Source of the DNA: Desulfoscipio geothermicus DSM 3669
GTDB taxonomy: Bacteria > Bacillota > Desulfotomaculia > Desulfotomaculales > Desulfallaceae
Assembly (NCBI RefSeq): GCF_900115975.1
Contig: NZ_FOYM01000014.1
Span: 38,294-102,293 of the forward strand
Reading direction: 5' to 3'
DNA length: 64,000 nt
Under the pieces are notes generated by a model that worked only from the letters and a program-made list of their open reading frames with translations, made no database searches and had not been told where the DNA came from. The translations under genes were made by a program, and so were the position numbers. This document shows, one piece after another, positions 8,712-17,713 of this stretch. Every line of letters starts with the position of its first letter. Position 1 is the stretch's first letter.

Positions 8712-10130
8712 TTAAGTGATATTTTTGATAACAGGCAACCTTATTGTGAATTTACTTCCCCCTCCGGGCCTATTGGCGGCGTGAATGGTTCCGTTATGCT
8801 GCTCCACGATCCAGCGGGCAATTGCCAGCCCCAAACCGGAACCCTCCCGGCCTCGGACACCTTCACCACGGTAAAACCGGTCGAAAATACGGTTTTCTTC
8901 ACCCGGCGCCAAACCGGGCCCCCGGTCTGTCACCGCTATTTCCACAAACCCGTTGGGTAAGTCTTGGGCTGTCAGGTTGACAGAACTACCGGGCGGTGAG
9001 TATTTAAAGGCGTTATCTAACAAAATAAATAACAGCTGGCTGAAGTAATCGCTGTTTACCATGATGAGTGTTTCCGCTGGACAATGGTTTGCAAAGGAAA
9101 ATTCTTTGTCACCGGCCAAAAATTGGGCTTTGCGCTCCACTTCCTTTAAAATGTCCGCCAGGGGGATAGATTTTTTTTCCAGGTTAAAACCGGCATCGGC
9201 CCGGGCCAGCGCCAGCAGGTCCTGCACCAAGCGCGTCAGGCGGCGGGCTTCGCTGACAATATCGTTAAGCGCTTCCCGGACCAGGGACGGGTCGGCCCTT
9301 TCTATTTTAAGCAATAGTTCGGCATTGCCGCGGATAGAAGTGAGCGGCGTGCGCAGTTCGTGCGAGGCGTCGGAAACAAACCGGCGCTGTAGTTCGTAGC
9401 TTTCCTCCAGGCGGTGATACATTATCTCCAGCCGCTCGAACATGGCGTTCAAAGTGTAAACCAGCCGTCCCAGTTCGTCAGCCGGGCCAGCATAGTCTAT
9501 GCGCCTGCTAAGGTCACTGCCGTTTTCAATAGATGAGGCGGTTTGCGTGACCCGTTCCAAAGGACTGAGCACGGTCCGGGCCAAAAACCAGCCCAGCAAA
9601 CCGGCCAGCAGCACCGCCGCCGTACCCACCAGAGCAATAAAAAAACGCATCCGGCCCAGCAGCGCGTGTATTGTTGATAGTGCCCGCCCTACTTGCAGCA
9701 GGCCCACCAACCGGCCTTCCACCACCAGAGGTACGTTATAAACCCTTATTTCCTGTCCGCCGGCCAGCACGGTTTCATAAAATTTATCTCCCCGGAGGGC
9801 GGATTGCAGGGTGTATTCGCCAAGAGGGAGGTACTGCCCGCCAAGATTATCGGAGCGGGCTACCACCCGGCCCCGTACATCCACCGCCTGCAAATAGGTG
9901 TCAGGGGAGGCAAAGACGTCCACATCCGGTAGAATTATCTCCCGTAGCGGCAGCGGGGCGCCTTCTATTCTGATGGACTTGATAACCGACGCAGCCCTGG
10001 CTGCAATGCCTTCGTCCACTTCCTTGTATAGTGTATGGGCTGTGGCCAAGTATAGCACTGTAGTTAATACGACCAAGACCAGGCTCAGTACGCCGGTGTA
10101 GAGCAGGGTGAGCTTCATTCGCAGATGCAT
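8712..10130 (-). CDS. Two-component sensor histidine kinase
   Basis: A 472-residue membrane kinase. TM1 at about 7-29, an extracytoplasmic sensor of about 130 residues, TM2 at about 163-185, then HAMP (186-240). The HisKA box SDASHELRTPLTSIRGN has phospho-acceptor His257. The HATPase domain has the N box DNAFKYSPPG, the G1 box DRGPGLAP, the F box FDRFYRG and the G2 box GSGLGLAIARW. The ligand is unknown. It lies 4 bases downstream of its OmpR-type response regulator, which is transcribed first, and an HtrA protease gene lies further upstream. That order recalls CssRS or MprAB-type envelope-stress systems, but the stimulus cannot be read from sequence. Confidence 0.93.
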   Translation of the reverse strand: MHLRMKLTLLYTGVLSLVLVVLTTVLYLATAHTLYKEVDEGIAARAASVIKSIRIEGAPLPLREIILPDVDVFASPDTYLQAVDVRGRVVARSDNLGGQYLPLGEYTLQSALRGDKFYETVLAGGQEIRVYNVPLVVEGRLVGLLQVGRALSTIHALLGRMRFFIALVGTAAVLLAGLLGWFLARTVLSPLERVTQTASSIENGSDLSRRIDYAGPADELGRLVYTLNAMFERLEIMYHRLEESYELQRRFVSDASHELRTPLTSIRGNAELLLKIERADPSLVREALNDIVSEARRLTRLVQDLLALARADAGFNLEKKSIPLADILKEVERKAQFLAGDKEFSFANHCPAETLIMVNSDYFSQLLFILLDNAFKYSPPGSSVNLTAQDLPNGFVEIAVTDRGPGLAPGEENRIFDRFYRGEGVRGREGSGLGLAIARWIVEQHNGTIHAANRPGGGSKFTIRLPVIKNIT

Positions 10131-10134
10131 GTGA

Positions 10135-10818
10135 TCACTCCCTCAGGGTGTACCCCACACCCCGCACGGTATGAATCAACCTTTTACGTCCACCGTCTTC
10201 AAGTTTCTGTCTCAAGTTGCCTATATAAACTTCCAGTACATTGGATTCGCCGGAAAAGTCGTAGCCCCAAACCCGTTCCATGATTAAATCCCTGGACAAA
10301 ACCTGGCGGGGGTGCTGCATAAACAGCTTTAACAGTTCAAATTCCCTTGTCGTTAGCTGTACCACGCTGTCACCCCGGTACGCTTCCCTTTTTTGCAAGT
10401 CCAGGGTTAAATCAGCAAAGCTTAGTAGTTGATTATTAGCCTCCCGGGTTCGACGGGCGCGCCTTGACAGCGCCCTGACCCGGGCCAGTAATTCTTCCAA
10501 CGCGAAGGGTTTGACCAGGTAATCGTCGGCTCCGGCATCCAATCCCCGAACCCGGTCGGCCACTTCATCCCGGGCCGTAAGCATGAGGATCGGCACATCA
10601 CTTTGCAACCTGAGCCGCCGGCAGACTTCCCACCCGTCCATACCCGGCATCATTATGTCCAGAATAACCAGGTCGGGCTGAAAATGTTCCATTTCCCGCA
10701 GCCCGTCTCTTCCATTAAAGGAAAAATGCGTTTCATGGCCTTCAAATTTTAAAACCCTTTGCATCAAAGTGGTGATTTTTTCATCATCGTCAATAACCAA
10801 AATGCGCAAATTTGCCAA
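10135..10818 (-). CDS. OmpR/PhoB-family response regulator
   Basis: A 227-residue transcription factor. The receiver domain (1-120) has the acidic pair IDDDE, phospho-acceptor Asp54 in VILDIMMPGMDGW, a Thr in MLTARD and Lys in YLVKPF. The winged-helix effector domain (130-227) ends in GYDFSGESNVLEVYIGNLR and RGVGYTL, typical of OmpR/PhoB. It is the partner of the kinase encoded immediately downstream (4-base gap). The htrA gene upstream is separated by a terminator, so it is a neighbour or possible target rather than a co-transcribed gene. Confidence 0.93.
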   Translation of the reverse strand: MANLRILVIDDDEKITTLMQRVLKFEGHETHFSFNGRDGLREMEHFQPDLVILDIMMPGMDGWEVCRRLRLQSDVPILMLTARDEVADRVRGLDAGADDYLVKPFALEELLARVRALSRRARRTREANNQLLSFADLTLDLQKREAYRGDSVVQLTTREFELLKLFMQHPRQVLSRDLIMERVWGYDFSGESNVLEVYIGNLRQKLEDGGRKRLIHTVRGVGYTLRE

Positions 10819-10890
10819 CCCCTATACTCTTTTTTCCTTACCTAAATAATTTCTATAGCGTTCTTAATAAATCCTATTTGCCAAAAAGTA

Positions 10891-10917
10891 TAAAAAGAGC
10901 CGCCTGCAGAGGCGGCT
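10891..10917 (-). terminator. Intrinsic terminator of htrA
   Basis: The inverted repeat GCCGCC-TGCAGA-GGCGGC is followed on the minus strand by CTTTTTATACTTTTT, just after the htrA stop. Confidence 0.88.
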
Positions 10918-10925
10918 TACTTAAT

Positions 10926-12068
10926 TTATTTTTCGGCCAGAGTCAGGGAAACATAATTCCTAGAGCCGTTTCTTTCCACCAGTAAAACTACCTTATCTCC
11001 CACTTTGCTTTTCTTTATAAAATCTGTTACATCACCGGCTTCATTAACTGCTTGCCGGTTGATTTGCAGTATTACATCACCCTGCTGCAATCCCACCTTA
11101 TCGGCAGGCGAACCGGGTATTACCCCGGCAATAATGGCCCCGTGATCGGCTTGCAGGTTCAGGTTTTGCGCCAGTTCAGGGGTTAGAGTCTGTATATACA
11201 CGCCCATGTGGGGGCGGGAGATTTTGCCTTTCTCGATTAATGTATCCATTACAGCTTTAACGGTATTGGCCGGAATAGCGAAACCAATTCCCTGGGCACT
11301 GGCATTTACAGCTGTATTGATGCCGATGACCTGGCCGGCAAGGTTAAGCAGTGGTCCCCCGCTGTTGCCGGGATTAATGGAAGCGTCGGTTTGCAACAGG
11401 TTTTTGAAGTGTCGGTTTTCCACCTGTACCGGGCGGCCCTTGGCGCTAATTACGCCCGTGGTTACGGTATGGTCGAGTCCGTAGGGGTTGCCTATGGCAA
11501 TTACCCATTCGCCTACCCTGGCCGCGTCAGAATCCCCCAGCGTCAGGTGGGGTAGTTCACCACCAGCCTTCACTTTAAGAACTGCCAGGTCCAGTTCGGC
11601 GTCAGAACCGATTATTTTTGCGGTCAGGGCTTTTTCCTTGTTGGACAGGTAAACATTGATTTCTGTAGCTCCGTCCACCACGTGCGCGTTGGTTAATATA
11701 TAGCCGTCCTTGCTGATGATAAAACCGGAACCAAGTCCTTTGCGAACATCGGGTTCCACCCGGAAATACGGGGTGCCGAAAAACTGGCGGAAAAACGGGT
11801 CATTAAAAAAGGGATCTATTGGGGCGTTGCTTTCCTGAATGGTTTCAATTTTAACCACCGCCGGGCTGGTTCTGGCCACGGTATCGGCGATAATGTCGGT
11901 TCCCAAAGGCGATGCCGCGGTGCCGACCACTTGTTTTACAGTGGCCTCCGCCGGGTTGAAATGATCCTGGGGTAAAAAAACAAATACTCCGCCGAGCAGG
12001 GCTGCTTCCAATACCAGCGCGGCTACGATGCCGATTACCAGAGTTTTGACATACTTGTCCTTTGCCAT
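10926..12068 (-). CDS. htrA: HtrA/DegP-type membrane-anchored serine protease
   Basis: An envelope quality-control protease of 380 residues. An N-terminal transmembrane anchor (about 8-31 from this start) is followed by a trypsin-like domain with His129 (TNAHVV), Asp160 (AELDLAVL) and Ser236 (NPGNSGGPL), and then one PDZ domain (about 285-375) with the GSPADKVGLQQGD core. The frame opens at an ATG at 12086, but that ATG is part of the ribosome site (GAGGAGG). The ATG at 12066-12068, nine bases behind it, is chosen. Its own terminator follows. The neighbouring two-component genes suggest envelope-stress control, not proven here. Confidence 0.93.
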   Translation of the reverse strand: MAKDKYVKTLVIGIVAALVLEAALLGGVFVFLPQDHFNPAEATVKQVVGTAASPLGTDIIADTVARTSPAVVKIETIQESNAPIDPFFNDPFFRQFFGTPYFRVEPDVRKGLGSGFIISKDGYILTNAHVVDGATEINVYLSNKEKALTAKIIGSDAELDLAVLKVKAGGELPHLTLGDSDAARVGEWVIAIGNPYGLDHTVTTGVISAKGRPVQVENRHFKNLLQTDASINPGNSGGPLLNLAGQVIGINTAVNASAQGIGFAIPANTVKAVMDTLIEKGKISRPHMGVYIQTLTPELAQNLNLQADHGAIIAGVIPGSPADKVGLQQGDVILQINRQAVNEAGDVTDFIKKSKVGDKVVLLVERNGSRNYVSLTLAEK

Positions 12069-12178
12069 TATTTTTAGCCTCCTCATTCTAATCTTTCATG
12101 GCTTAAATAATGGCAGAACAAGCTGAAAAGGCCCTGAATATAATCTAAAAATTTATTAATAATTATGTGAAAAAAATA

Positions 12179-12787
12179 TCAAACTTCCTTGATCAGTAAT
12201 TGCTCTATGGGCAGCCTGGGTCTGGCCGGCGGGTCTTGATCCGGGTAACCCACCGGCACCAGGGCTACCACTACCATGTCTTCCTCCAGTCCGAGGACCT
12301 CCTTGACGCCTTTTTGTTGGAACATCATGATCCAGCAGGTTCCCAGACCCAGGTCTGTGGCTCGTAAAATTAAATGCTCAATGCCTATAGCAGTATTCAG
12401 CGAGGCATAGGCCCGGAGCGCATGTTCATCCATTTCCCGGCGCCGTTTCATGTACTCTTCCGTACCCGCGGTTTCAAGGTCCGTGCCGGCAAACGCTCCG
12501 GCCTCCGCCAGCTCTTTGATGCGCTGGGGCGTTTGTTTGTAGGCGGTCAGGTCGGTGCAGCAGGCAATAACCACCGGGGCATTAGTGACGAATTTTAGAG
12601 TATAATGGGCCAGTTCCCGGCGTTTTTCCACGCTCTTGACTACCACGAACCGCCAGGGCTGCAAATTGGTGCCCGACGGGGCCAGCCTGGCCGCCTCCAG
12701 AATTTCGCGGATGTAATCATCGGGCACCGGGTCGGGTTTGAACTTGCGGATACTCCTGCGTTTTCTGATTACTTCATTTAACTCCAT
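12179..12787 (-). CDS. Nitroreductase family flavoprotein
   Basis: A 202-residue FMN-dependent oxidoreductase. The N-terminal RKRRSIRKFKPDPVP and the following LAPSGTNLQPWRFVVV are the classic FMN-contacting segments. A central GIEHLILRATDLGLGTCW helix and a C-terminal ALVPVGYPDQ strand complete the fold. Members reduce nitro compounds, quinones or flavins with NAD(P)H; the substrate cannot be told. It is a single-gene unit between htrA and a Nudix gene. The length is normal for the family. Confidence 0.9.
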   Translation of the reverse strand: MELNEVIRKRRSIRKFKPDPVPDDYIREILEAARLAPSGTNLQPWRFVVVKSVEKRRELAHYTLKFVTNAPVVIACCTDLTAYKQTPQRIKELAEAGAFAGTDLETAGTEEYMKRRREMDEHALRAYASLNTAIGIEHLILRATDLGLGTCWIMMFQQKGVKEVLGLEEDMVVVALVPVGYPDQDPPARPRLPIEQLLIKEV

Positions 12788-12882
12788 AAACTATATACCT
12801 CCGCTCGAATTTGGGAATAATTAGAATTTGGCCAAAATATTTCAGGTAAAATATTCCAAACATAAAATATGGTGATTACCAA

Positions 12883-13281
12883 CTAGCTTGGTAACCGGCA
12901 ATCCTGCAGCTTGCGTACAATAACCCGGTCCGCCGCAGCGAAATCATACCGGGCCAATTCATCAACTTCCACCCACCGGAAAGCGCGGCAATCCAGGGCC
13001 CGGGCCGCTCCACCGGCTACCTTGCATAAGTAACATAGCAAAATGATTTGCCGGTTGTCATAAATGTGGGAAACCACGTCGAAAATGTCTTCCACTATGA
13101 CCGATAGGCCCAGTTCTTCTTTTATCTCTCTGAACAGGCATTGTTCGGGGGATTCGCCGGGCTCCAATTTGCCTCCGGGAAATTCCCATTTTAAAGCCTG
13201 GTGGGTGTTTTCATTACGCTGGGAAATCAATATTTTTCCGTTATGCTTGATGACGGCGGCTGTGACAACTAATATTTGCAT
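12883..13281 (-). CDS. mutT: Nudix hydrolase, MutT/8-oxo-dGTP diphosphatase type
   Basis: A 132-residue Nudix protein. The Nudix box is intact: GGKLEPGESPEQCLFREIKEELGL in pattern, with the metal-binding REIKEEL core at about residues 51-57. The opening VVTAAVIKHNGKILISQR and the overall length match MutT, which hydrolyses 8-oxo-dGTP and prevents A:T to C:G mutations. Other small Nudix substrates cannot be excluded. Its placement beside the rubrerythrin/PerR operon fits a role in oxidative damage, though it has its own start and spacing. Confidence 0.88.
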   Translation of the reverse strand: MQILVVTAAVIKHNGKILISQRNENTHQALKWEFPGGKLEPGESPEQCLFREIKEELGLSVIVEDIFDVVSHIYDNRQIILLCYLCKVAGGAARALDCRAFRWVEVDELARYDFAAADRVIVRKLQDCRLPS

Positions 13282-13367
13282 ACTGGTATAGTTTTCCCTT
13301 TCCGGTTATTTTATTTATTGTAATAGGAATTCGTTTATTCTACACTACAAGTTAAAACAAATAACAA

Positions 13368-13394
13368 AGCCTTTCGCCAAAAGTGAAAGGCCTT
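13368..13394 (-). terminator. Intrinsic terminator of the perR-rubrerythrin operon
   Basis: GCCTTTC and GAAAGGC arms with a 9-base loop, followed on the minus strand by a T-rich tail (TTTGTTATTTGTTTT). Confidence 0.8.
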
Positions 13395-13408
13395 GTATAT
13401 ACGATTTA

Positions 13409-13912
13409 TTAATAAGGTTTAAAGGTTTTGGCCGGGGCGTTGCAGATGGGACAGCGTTCCGGCGCCTGGTCCAGGGCCACGTAACCGCATACCGGACACA
13501 GGTGGAAAGATTCGGCCTGCATATCACCACCGGCTTCGAGCGCTGCAAGCGCCTTTTTGTATAAATCAGCATGCACTTTTTCGGCCTCATTGGCCAGCTC
13601 GAAACTCTTGGTGGCTTTGGCCTCTCCTTCTTCCTTGGCTTTTTCAATAAACTCGGGATACATGTTGCTGAATTCATAGGTTTCGCCTTCAATGGCCTCT
13701 TTGACATTATCCATGGTGGAGCCCACCTTGCTGGCCGTTTCCAAGTGTTTCAAGGCATGAATGGTTTCAGCCTCGGCCACCGCTCTGAACAGGCGGGCTG
13801 TTTTTGCCTTACCTTCCTTGTCAGCCTTTTGAGCAAAGGCCAGGTACTTTCGGTTAGCCTGGGATTCGCCGGCGAAAGCAGCCATTAAATTTTCCTGGGT
13901 CTTTTGTGACAT
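13409..13912 (-). CDS. rbr: Rubrerythrin
   Basis: A 167-residue peroxide-scavenging protein of anaerobes. The N-terminal ferritin-like four-helix domain carries the di-iron glutamates (FAGESQANRKY, AEAETIHALKH, EKAKEEGE, ANEAEKVHADLY). The C-terminal rubredoxin-like domain has CPVCGY and CPICN for the Fe(Cys)4 site. It reduces H2O2 to water using electrons passed through rubredoxin. The ATG at 13910-13912 follows GAGGAGGAG; an earlier ATG at 13930 overlaps that site and is rejected. It starts 27 bases after perR and shares its PerR box, so peroxide should induce it. Confidence 0.95.
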   Translation of the reverse strand: MSQKTQENLMAAFAGESQANRKYLAFAQKADKEGKAKTARLFRAVAEAETIHALKHLETASKVGSTMDNVKEAIEGETYEFSNMYPEFIEKAKEEGEAKATKSFELANEAEKVHADLYKKALAALEAGGDMQAESFHLCPVCGYVALDQAPERCPICNAPAKTFKPY

Positions 13913-13939
13913 GATATTTCTCCTCCTCATTTATTTACT

Positions 13940-14338
13940 TTAATTATTTGCACAATGGGGGCACTCCCCATATAGATACAGGGAAAGATCCTGGATTTTA
14001 AAATCTTCCAGCCGTTCCGGTATAGTTAATGAATCCAGGGCAATATCCAGGTCGTATACCCGCCGGCACTTTTTGCAGAGGAAATGGCAGTGGGGTGCTG
14101 GATTCGGATCGAAACGGCGTCGCTGTGGGTCAATGGTAATCTCCTGTATTTCGCCTGCTCCGGCAAGGGCCTCCAGAGTGTTATAGACGGTAGCGGGAGA
14201 CAAAGAAGGATAATCAGGTTTCAGTTTACGGTAGATTTCCTCGACTGATGGATGGGCGGTATTCCCTGAGAGAAACTCCAAAATGGCCATGCGCTGTGGT
14301 GTGGCCCGCAAGCCGAGCTTCTTGAGTATGTTGATCAT
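13940..14338 (-). CDS. perR: Fur-family peroxide regulator PerR
   Basis: A 132-residue metalloregulator. The winged helix (1-80) has TPQRMAILEFL and LSPATVYNTLEAL. The dimerisation domain has two structural-zinc C-x-x-C pairs (CKKC, CPHC). Regulatory-site residues HP in the N-terminal domain, then FDPNPAPHCHFLC, match PerR rather than Fur, including the Asp of FDPN that favours Fe-dependent peroxide sensing. It heads the perR-rubrerythrin operon and is preceded by a PerR box at 14390-14404, so it is probably autoregulated. ATG follows GGGAGAAGG. Confidence 0.9.
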   Translation of the reverse strand: MINILKKLGLRATPQRMAILEFLSGNTAHPSVEEIYRKLKPDYPSLSPATVYNTLEALAGAGEIQEITIDPQRRRFDPNPAPHCHFLCKKCRRVYDLDIALDSLTIPERLEDFKIQDLSLYLYGECPHCANN

Positions 14339-14389
14339 AATTTACCTTCTCCCGATTTTTAACCTTATTAAATCTTAAGTGCTATTTAT

Positions 14390-14404
14390 TTATAACTATT
14401 ATAA
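14390..14404 (-). promoter_or_regulatory. PerR box upstream of perR
   Basis: The 15-base palindrome TTATAACTATTATAA differs at one position from the consensus TTATAATNATTATAA. It lies 52-66 bases before the perR start, in the promoter zone. The remaining roughly 285 bases up to the divergent enoyl-CoA hydratase gene are A+T-rich; the only other thing visible there is a GGAGGTGG near 14632 without a meaningful ORF behind it. Confidence 0.85.
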
Positions 14405-14704
14405 AATTGTTGTTGTTATATGTCAATAATATTTTCAAGAAAACTAAATTGTGTATTGATTTTATGATTCTGGGCATCCGACAAATAAGTTCCCCTATTT
14501 TTAAAGTGATGCGGTAATAATTCTATCATTATGCCTATAATTTTCAATTATTAATTTTTTAATATTGGAGTTTATAAGCAGGAACTATTTTTAGCGGCAT
14601 ATAATTATTACTTTTAATGAAGAATTTAGAGGAGGTGGAGCTCCGGCTTGCCGTTAAATGTCTAACTATTTAGATTATTTAGATATGCAGGCTGGTTAAA
14701 TGTA

Positions 14705-15478
14705 ATGAATTTGAATTATCTTTTGTATGAACAAAATAATAAGATTGGCATTGTCAGCCTTAACCGACCGGAAAAACGCAATGCTCTTTCCAGGGGATTG
14801 CTTGAAGAATTGGCTGAACTATTAACTGAGATAGGTACGGAGAAAAAAGTAAATGTGATAATTGTAAAGGGGATAGGAAAAGTATTTTCCGCCGGACACG
14901 ATCTCAAAGAAGTATACGAATGTGAACCACAGGAGCTATTACAGCTTTTCCAAACTTGTTATTACACCATGCGTGTCATCAGGGAAATGCCCCAACCGGT
15001 AATCGCCCAGGTACACGGAGTGGCCACCGCAGCAGGTTGTCAGCTTGTGGCCGCGTGTGATTTGGCTGTGGCGTCCGAAGATGCCTTGTTTGGCACGCCG
15101 GGCGTTAAAATCGGCCTTTTTTGCAGTACACCGGCTGTTTTCTTAAGTAGAAATATCGGGCGCAAAAAAGCCATGGAAATGCTTTTAACCGGTGATTTTA
15201 TGTCTGCCCGGGACGCTTTGCTATATGGGTTGGTCAACAAAGTGGTAGCGTCCGGGGAATTGGAAGAAGTCACTCAAAATATGGCCGCCACAATTGCCGG
15301 GTACAGCGCGTCCGCTATTGCCGTGGGCAAAAGGGCTTTTTACCAACAAATCAATATGGAAGACTTTCAGGCCCTGAACTATGCCAGCGAAGTTATTACT
15401 TTAAACAGCACCACCAAAGATGCCCGTGAGGGTATCAGCGCGTTTTTGAAAAAAAGACAGCCCAAGTGGTCTGATTAA
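14705..15478 (+). CDS. Enoyl-CoA hydratase/isomerase family protein
   Basis: A 257-residue crotonase-fold protein. The two oxyanion-hole segments are visible: FSAGHDLKE (about residues 62-70) and VHGVATAAGCQLVAACDLAVAS (about 104-125). A GVKIGLFCST segment and a C-terminal trimerisation helix region follow. The pattern is closest to the ECHDC3-like branch, whose substrate is unclear, rather than to a beta-oxidation FadB. The general acid/base glutamates of classical enoyl-CoA hydratase are not obvious (GLFCSTPA at the usual catalytic site). It stands alone on the plus strand with a weak ribosome site. Confidence 0.85.
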   Translation: MNLNYLLYEQNNKIGIVSLNRPEKRNALSRGLLEELAELLTEIGTEKKVNVIIVKGIGKVFSAGHDLKEVYECEPQELLQLFQTCYYTMRVIREMPQPVIAQVHGVATAAGCQLVAACDLAVASEDALFGTPGVKIGLFCSTPAVFLSRNIGRKKAMEMLLTGDFMSARDALLYGLVNKVVASGELEEVTQNMAATIAGYSASAIAVGKRAFYQQINMEDFQALNYASEVITLNSTTKDAREGISAFLKKRQPKWSD

Positions 15479-15619
15479 TCTATTTTCAATGGAGTCAGAC
15501 TTGGGGGTTATTATTGCCGGGCGAAACGGGCCATGTCCGTTTTTCAAAGTTGTCGAATATTTGTACTGTTTAACCAAAAATTCTTAAATTACACTATTGA
15601 CATAGAAGGTCTGAAGATA

Positions 15620-15799
15620 AAAAAACGGGAGATGCTGTTGACCAGATACTTCAGGGGGGATGAATCAAGGAGCAAAGCCACGGGCGGCACCGGGCTCGGA
15701 CTTTCAATCGCCAGGCAAATTGTTCAGAGCCACAACGGAACAATTTCTGCTGAAAGCGAACCAGACAAAGGTACTAAAATTACCGTATATATTCCTTGA
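15620..15799 (+). pseudogene. Remnant of a sensor histidine kinase (C-terminal ATPase end)
   Basis: Only the last 60 or so residues of a HATPase domain remain: RYFRGDESRSKATGGTGLGL carries the F and G2 boxes, followed by SIARQIVQSHNGTI and the closing strand. No HisKA domain or start region precedes it in any frame. A GC-rich hairpin without a T run follows at about 15824-15864. Confidence 0.8.
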
Positions 15800-15932
15800 G
15801 GATTATTTTGTAAAAGTTGGATTAAAAGGCTCGCCCAAACGCGGTGCACTTGGGCCAGGCCTTTCAAAAACTCGGGGTAATCAATCGATGAACTAAAGTT
15901 TGCTGTAAATATAATAGGTTTCAGTGTTGTTT

Positions 15933-16778
15933 TTATATAAAAGCGTCTTCATCCAAAAACTCCAGGAAAGGCCGGTCAAACTGTACCATGGCGTTAACCA
16001 CAAGTTCCACAAGGCCGCCGTACTGGATGTTGTATTTTTCAGTAGCCCCGTAATACTCCAGGATATCTCTGATGGCGCCCTTGCAGTTTGAGCAGGGAGC
16101 GGTCACGTATTTAGGAATATCGGGGCTTTCGATGGTATCCTGGAATGCCTCCAGGATCTGCTTGAACTTCATCCTGCTGGCAATCTTGTTCCTGAATTCA
16201 GGGAAGTTATGGGACTTGATGATGGCAAAGCCGCTGCCGCCTCCGCAGCAGTAGTTTTGGGCCCCGTGGGGAGTCATTTCCCTGAACTGGGGGCAAATGG
16301 CCTTAATGATTTTTCGCTGGGGCTGGATAATGCCCATCATCCTGCCTATATTGCAGGGGTCATGCAGGGTCACCGGAAAGTTGTTCCGCATAGGATCCAG
16401 CTTCAAGGCCTTCTTTTCAATCAAATCCCACAACAAAGGTAGGAAACTCTCCCTGGGAATGTTGTCTTCGCCGGTAATGGCCCGGTCGATGGCCAAGGCG
16501 ATGGCTTTATGGGCGTGACCGCACTCGCCCACGATAATCCTTCTTACCCCCAGTTCCTTGGCTGCCTTCATCTGGGCCAGGCCGATTTTCCGCGCTTGGG
16601 CGTCGTCATAAAAAAGACCGTAGTTGACGTTGTCATAGCCGATAAAATCACTGCTGCATAGGGTCCAGTTCAGGCCGGCTTCCTCAAAAATGACCACGAA
16701 GGCGGAGGGGTTTTCCGGCCAGGCCAGATACTCACCGGCGTTATGGGTTAAAAGGATTAAGCTATCTGACCTCCCCAA
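15933..16778 (-). pseudogene. DsrK/HdrD-like (Fe-S) oxidoreductase, N-terminal half missing
   Basis: Encodes the C-terminal cysteine-rich (CCG-domain) half of a heterodisulfide-reductase HdrD or DsrK-type protein. HDPCNIGR, NYCCGGGSGFAI and APCSNCKGA match the paired CCG motifs that bind a non-cubane [4Fe-4S] cluster, and VGECGHAHKAI fits the same family. Full proteins exceed 500 residues and begin with two ferredoxin-type CxxCxxCxxxC motifs, which are absent here. The frame opens only at a TTG at 16778 inside what should be the protein middle. Such proteins pass electrons to sulfite or heterodisulfide reduction, which supports a sulfate-reducing lifestyle in the lineage. It is probably a dead fragment. 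Confidence 0.7.
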
Positions 16779-16868
16779 CTTTTATAATGTTGTTTTTCGG
16801 TTGATATTCATTGAAGGGGCAGTTTAAACACGGTGTTATTCGCGTTCACTTCAGCATGAGTGGTCCGA

Positions 16869-17057
16869 TCAACTTTTTTTAGGGGCCGGTTTGCCCGGAT
16901 TGATATGGGGAGCAGACCAGGATACCTTTGGTTTATAGCTCATGGCCTTCTTGACAATTTCCTCCATTTTGGAGTTTCTGAGGTTGGGTTCGTTTTCCCA
17001 CGAGAATGAAATAGCATCGGCTATTTTCGGATTAAAGTATAAAAAAAGCGCGGGCAA
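16869..17057 (-). pseudogene. Unidentified short coding remnant upstream of the DsrK-like fragment
   Basis: An open frame of about 62 codons with protein-like composition: an aromatic/hydrophobic start, then a lysine-rich tail ending in SAPHINPGKPAPKKS. No ribosome site or credible start is visible, and I do not recognise the family. Its position suggests it is the tail of a gene once preceding the dsrK-like gene, for example a membrane subunit, but that is a guess. Confidence 0.3.
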
Positions 17058-17309
17058 AGGGAACTGATTTAAACAGTAAGCTGCGGCTCATGTTAGTTTA
17101 TTCCTAATCCAACCTCTAACTTCTAATGTGGGCCAGGTATACTTTCCTTGTGTAAAAAAACCAAGAGCTACTGGACATTTTTCAACAAATCTCGACTATT
17201 TTATTATACAACTTACTATTTATGTGTAAGCTACAAGCGTCTAATGTCTGGGGACTAAGCGATAGGTTTACCAGCGGAGAAGGCGGCATGCTGGCAAGAA
17301 TGTGAACGC

Positions 17310-17465
17310 TCACTTAAAGATTCTGTTAAGCTCCGTGGATAGTCCTTCAAAAATGTAGGATTGCACGACTTCAGGTTTTCTGTAAGTGATATTGCTGCTG
17401 ATGTTTTTGTCTTCAGCCAGTTTTTCCTCAAGGTCGCAGATAACCATGATATCAGGCTATACAAC
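17310..17465 (-). pseudogene. Degenerate Uma2-family (DUF820) endonuclease remnant
   Basis: On the minus strand a frame reads VV-stop-PDIMVICDLEEKL and ends YIFEGLSTELNRIFK. This matches two Uma2 landmarks: the central PD...D strand and the C-terminal FEGLS-x-x-L-x-x-IF. A TAG interrupts the first, at the position usually held by Gln, and most of the middle is deleted. It is non-functional. The surrounding 17060-17310 and 17470-17620 hold no gene I can support. Confidence 0.65.
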
Positions 17466-17617
17466 ATTAATATTCTCCTGGTTTCTCTTGAGTGTAATAT
17501 CATAGGGGGCAACCAGGGGGATGCATCTTTTGTCCTGACCTCAGTAATAGCTATAATAGCTAAATTAGATACTGTAATTATATGTCAAAAAGGAAGCTGC
17601 ATCAAGGAAAAGCAGTA

Positions 17618-17646
17618 AAGGCCGGGGAGATTTTTACCCCCGGCCA
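17618..17646 (-). terminator. Probable terminator of asnS
   Basis: GGCCGGGG and CCCCGGCC arms about 70 bases beyond the asnS stop, followed on the minus strand by TTTACTGCTTTT. The T run is imperfect. Confidence 0.55.
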
Positions 17647-17713
17647 GTTGATTAATATTTATAGCATCTATTAATATTATTCTATTATCTGGATGTGTTA
17701 AAGTTTAAATAGA

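Noticed and set aside
17361..17618. Plus-strand frame of 85 codons
   Set aside because: It is the shadow of the minus-strand Uma2 relic, has no ribosome site and no family resemblance.
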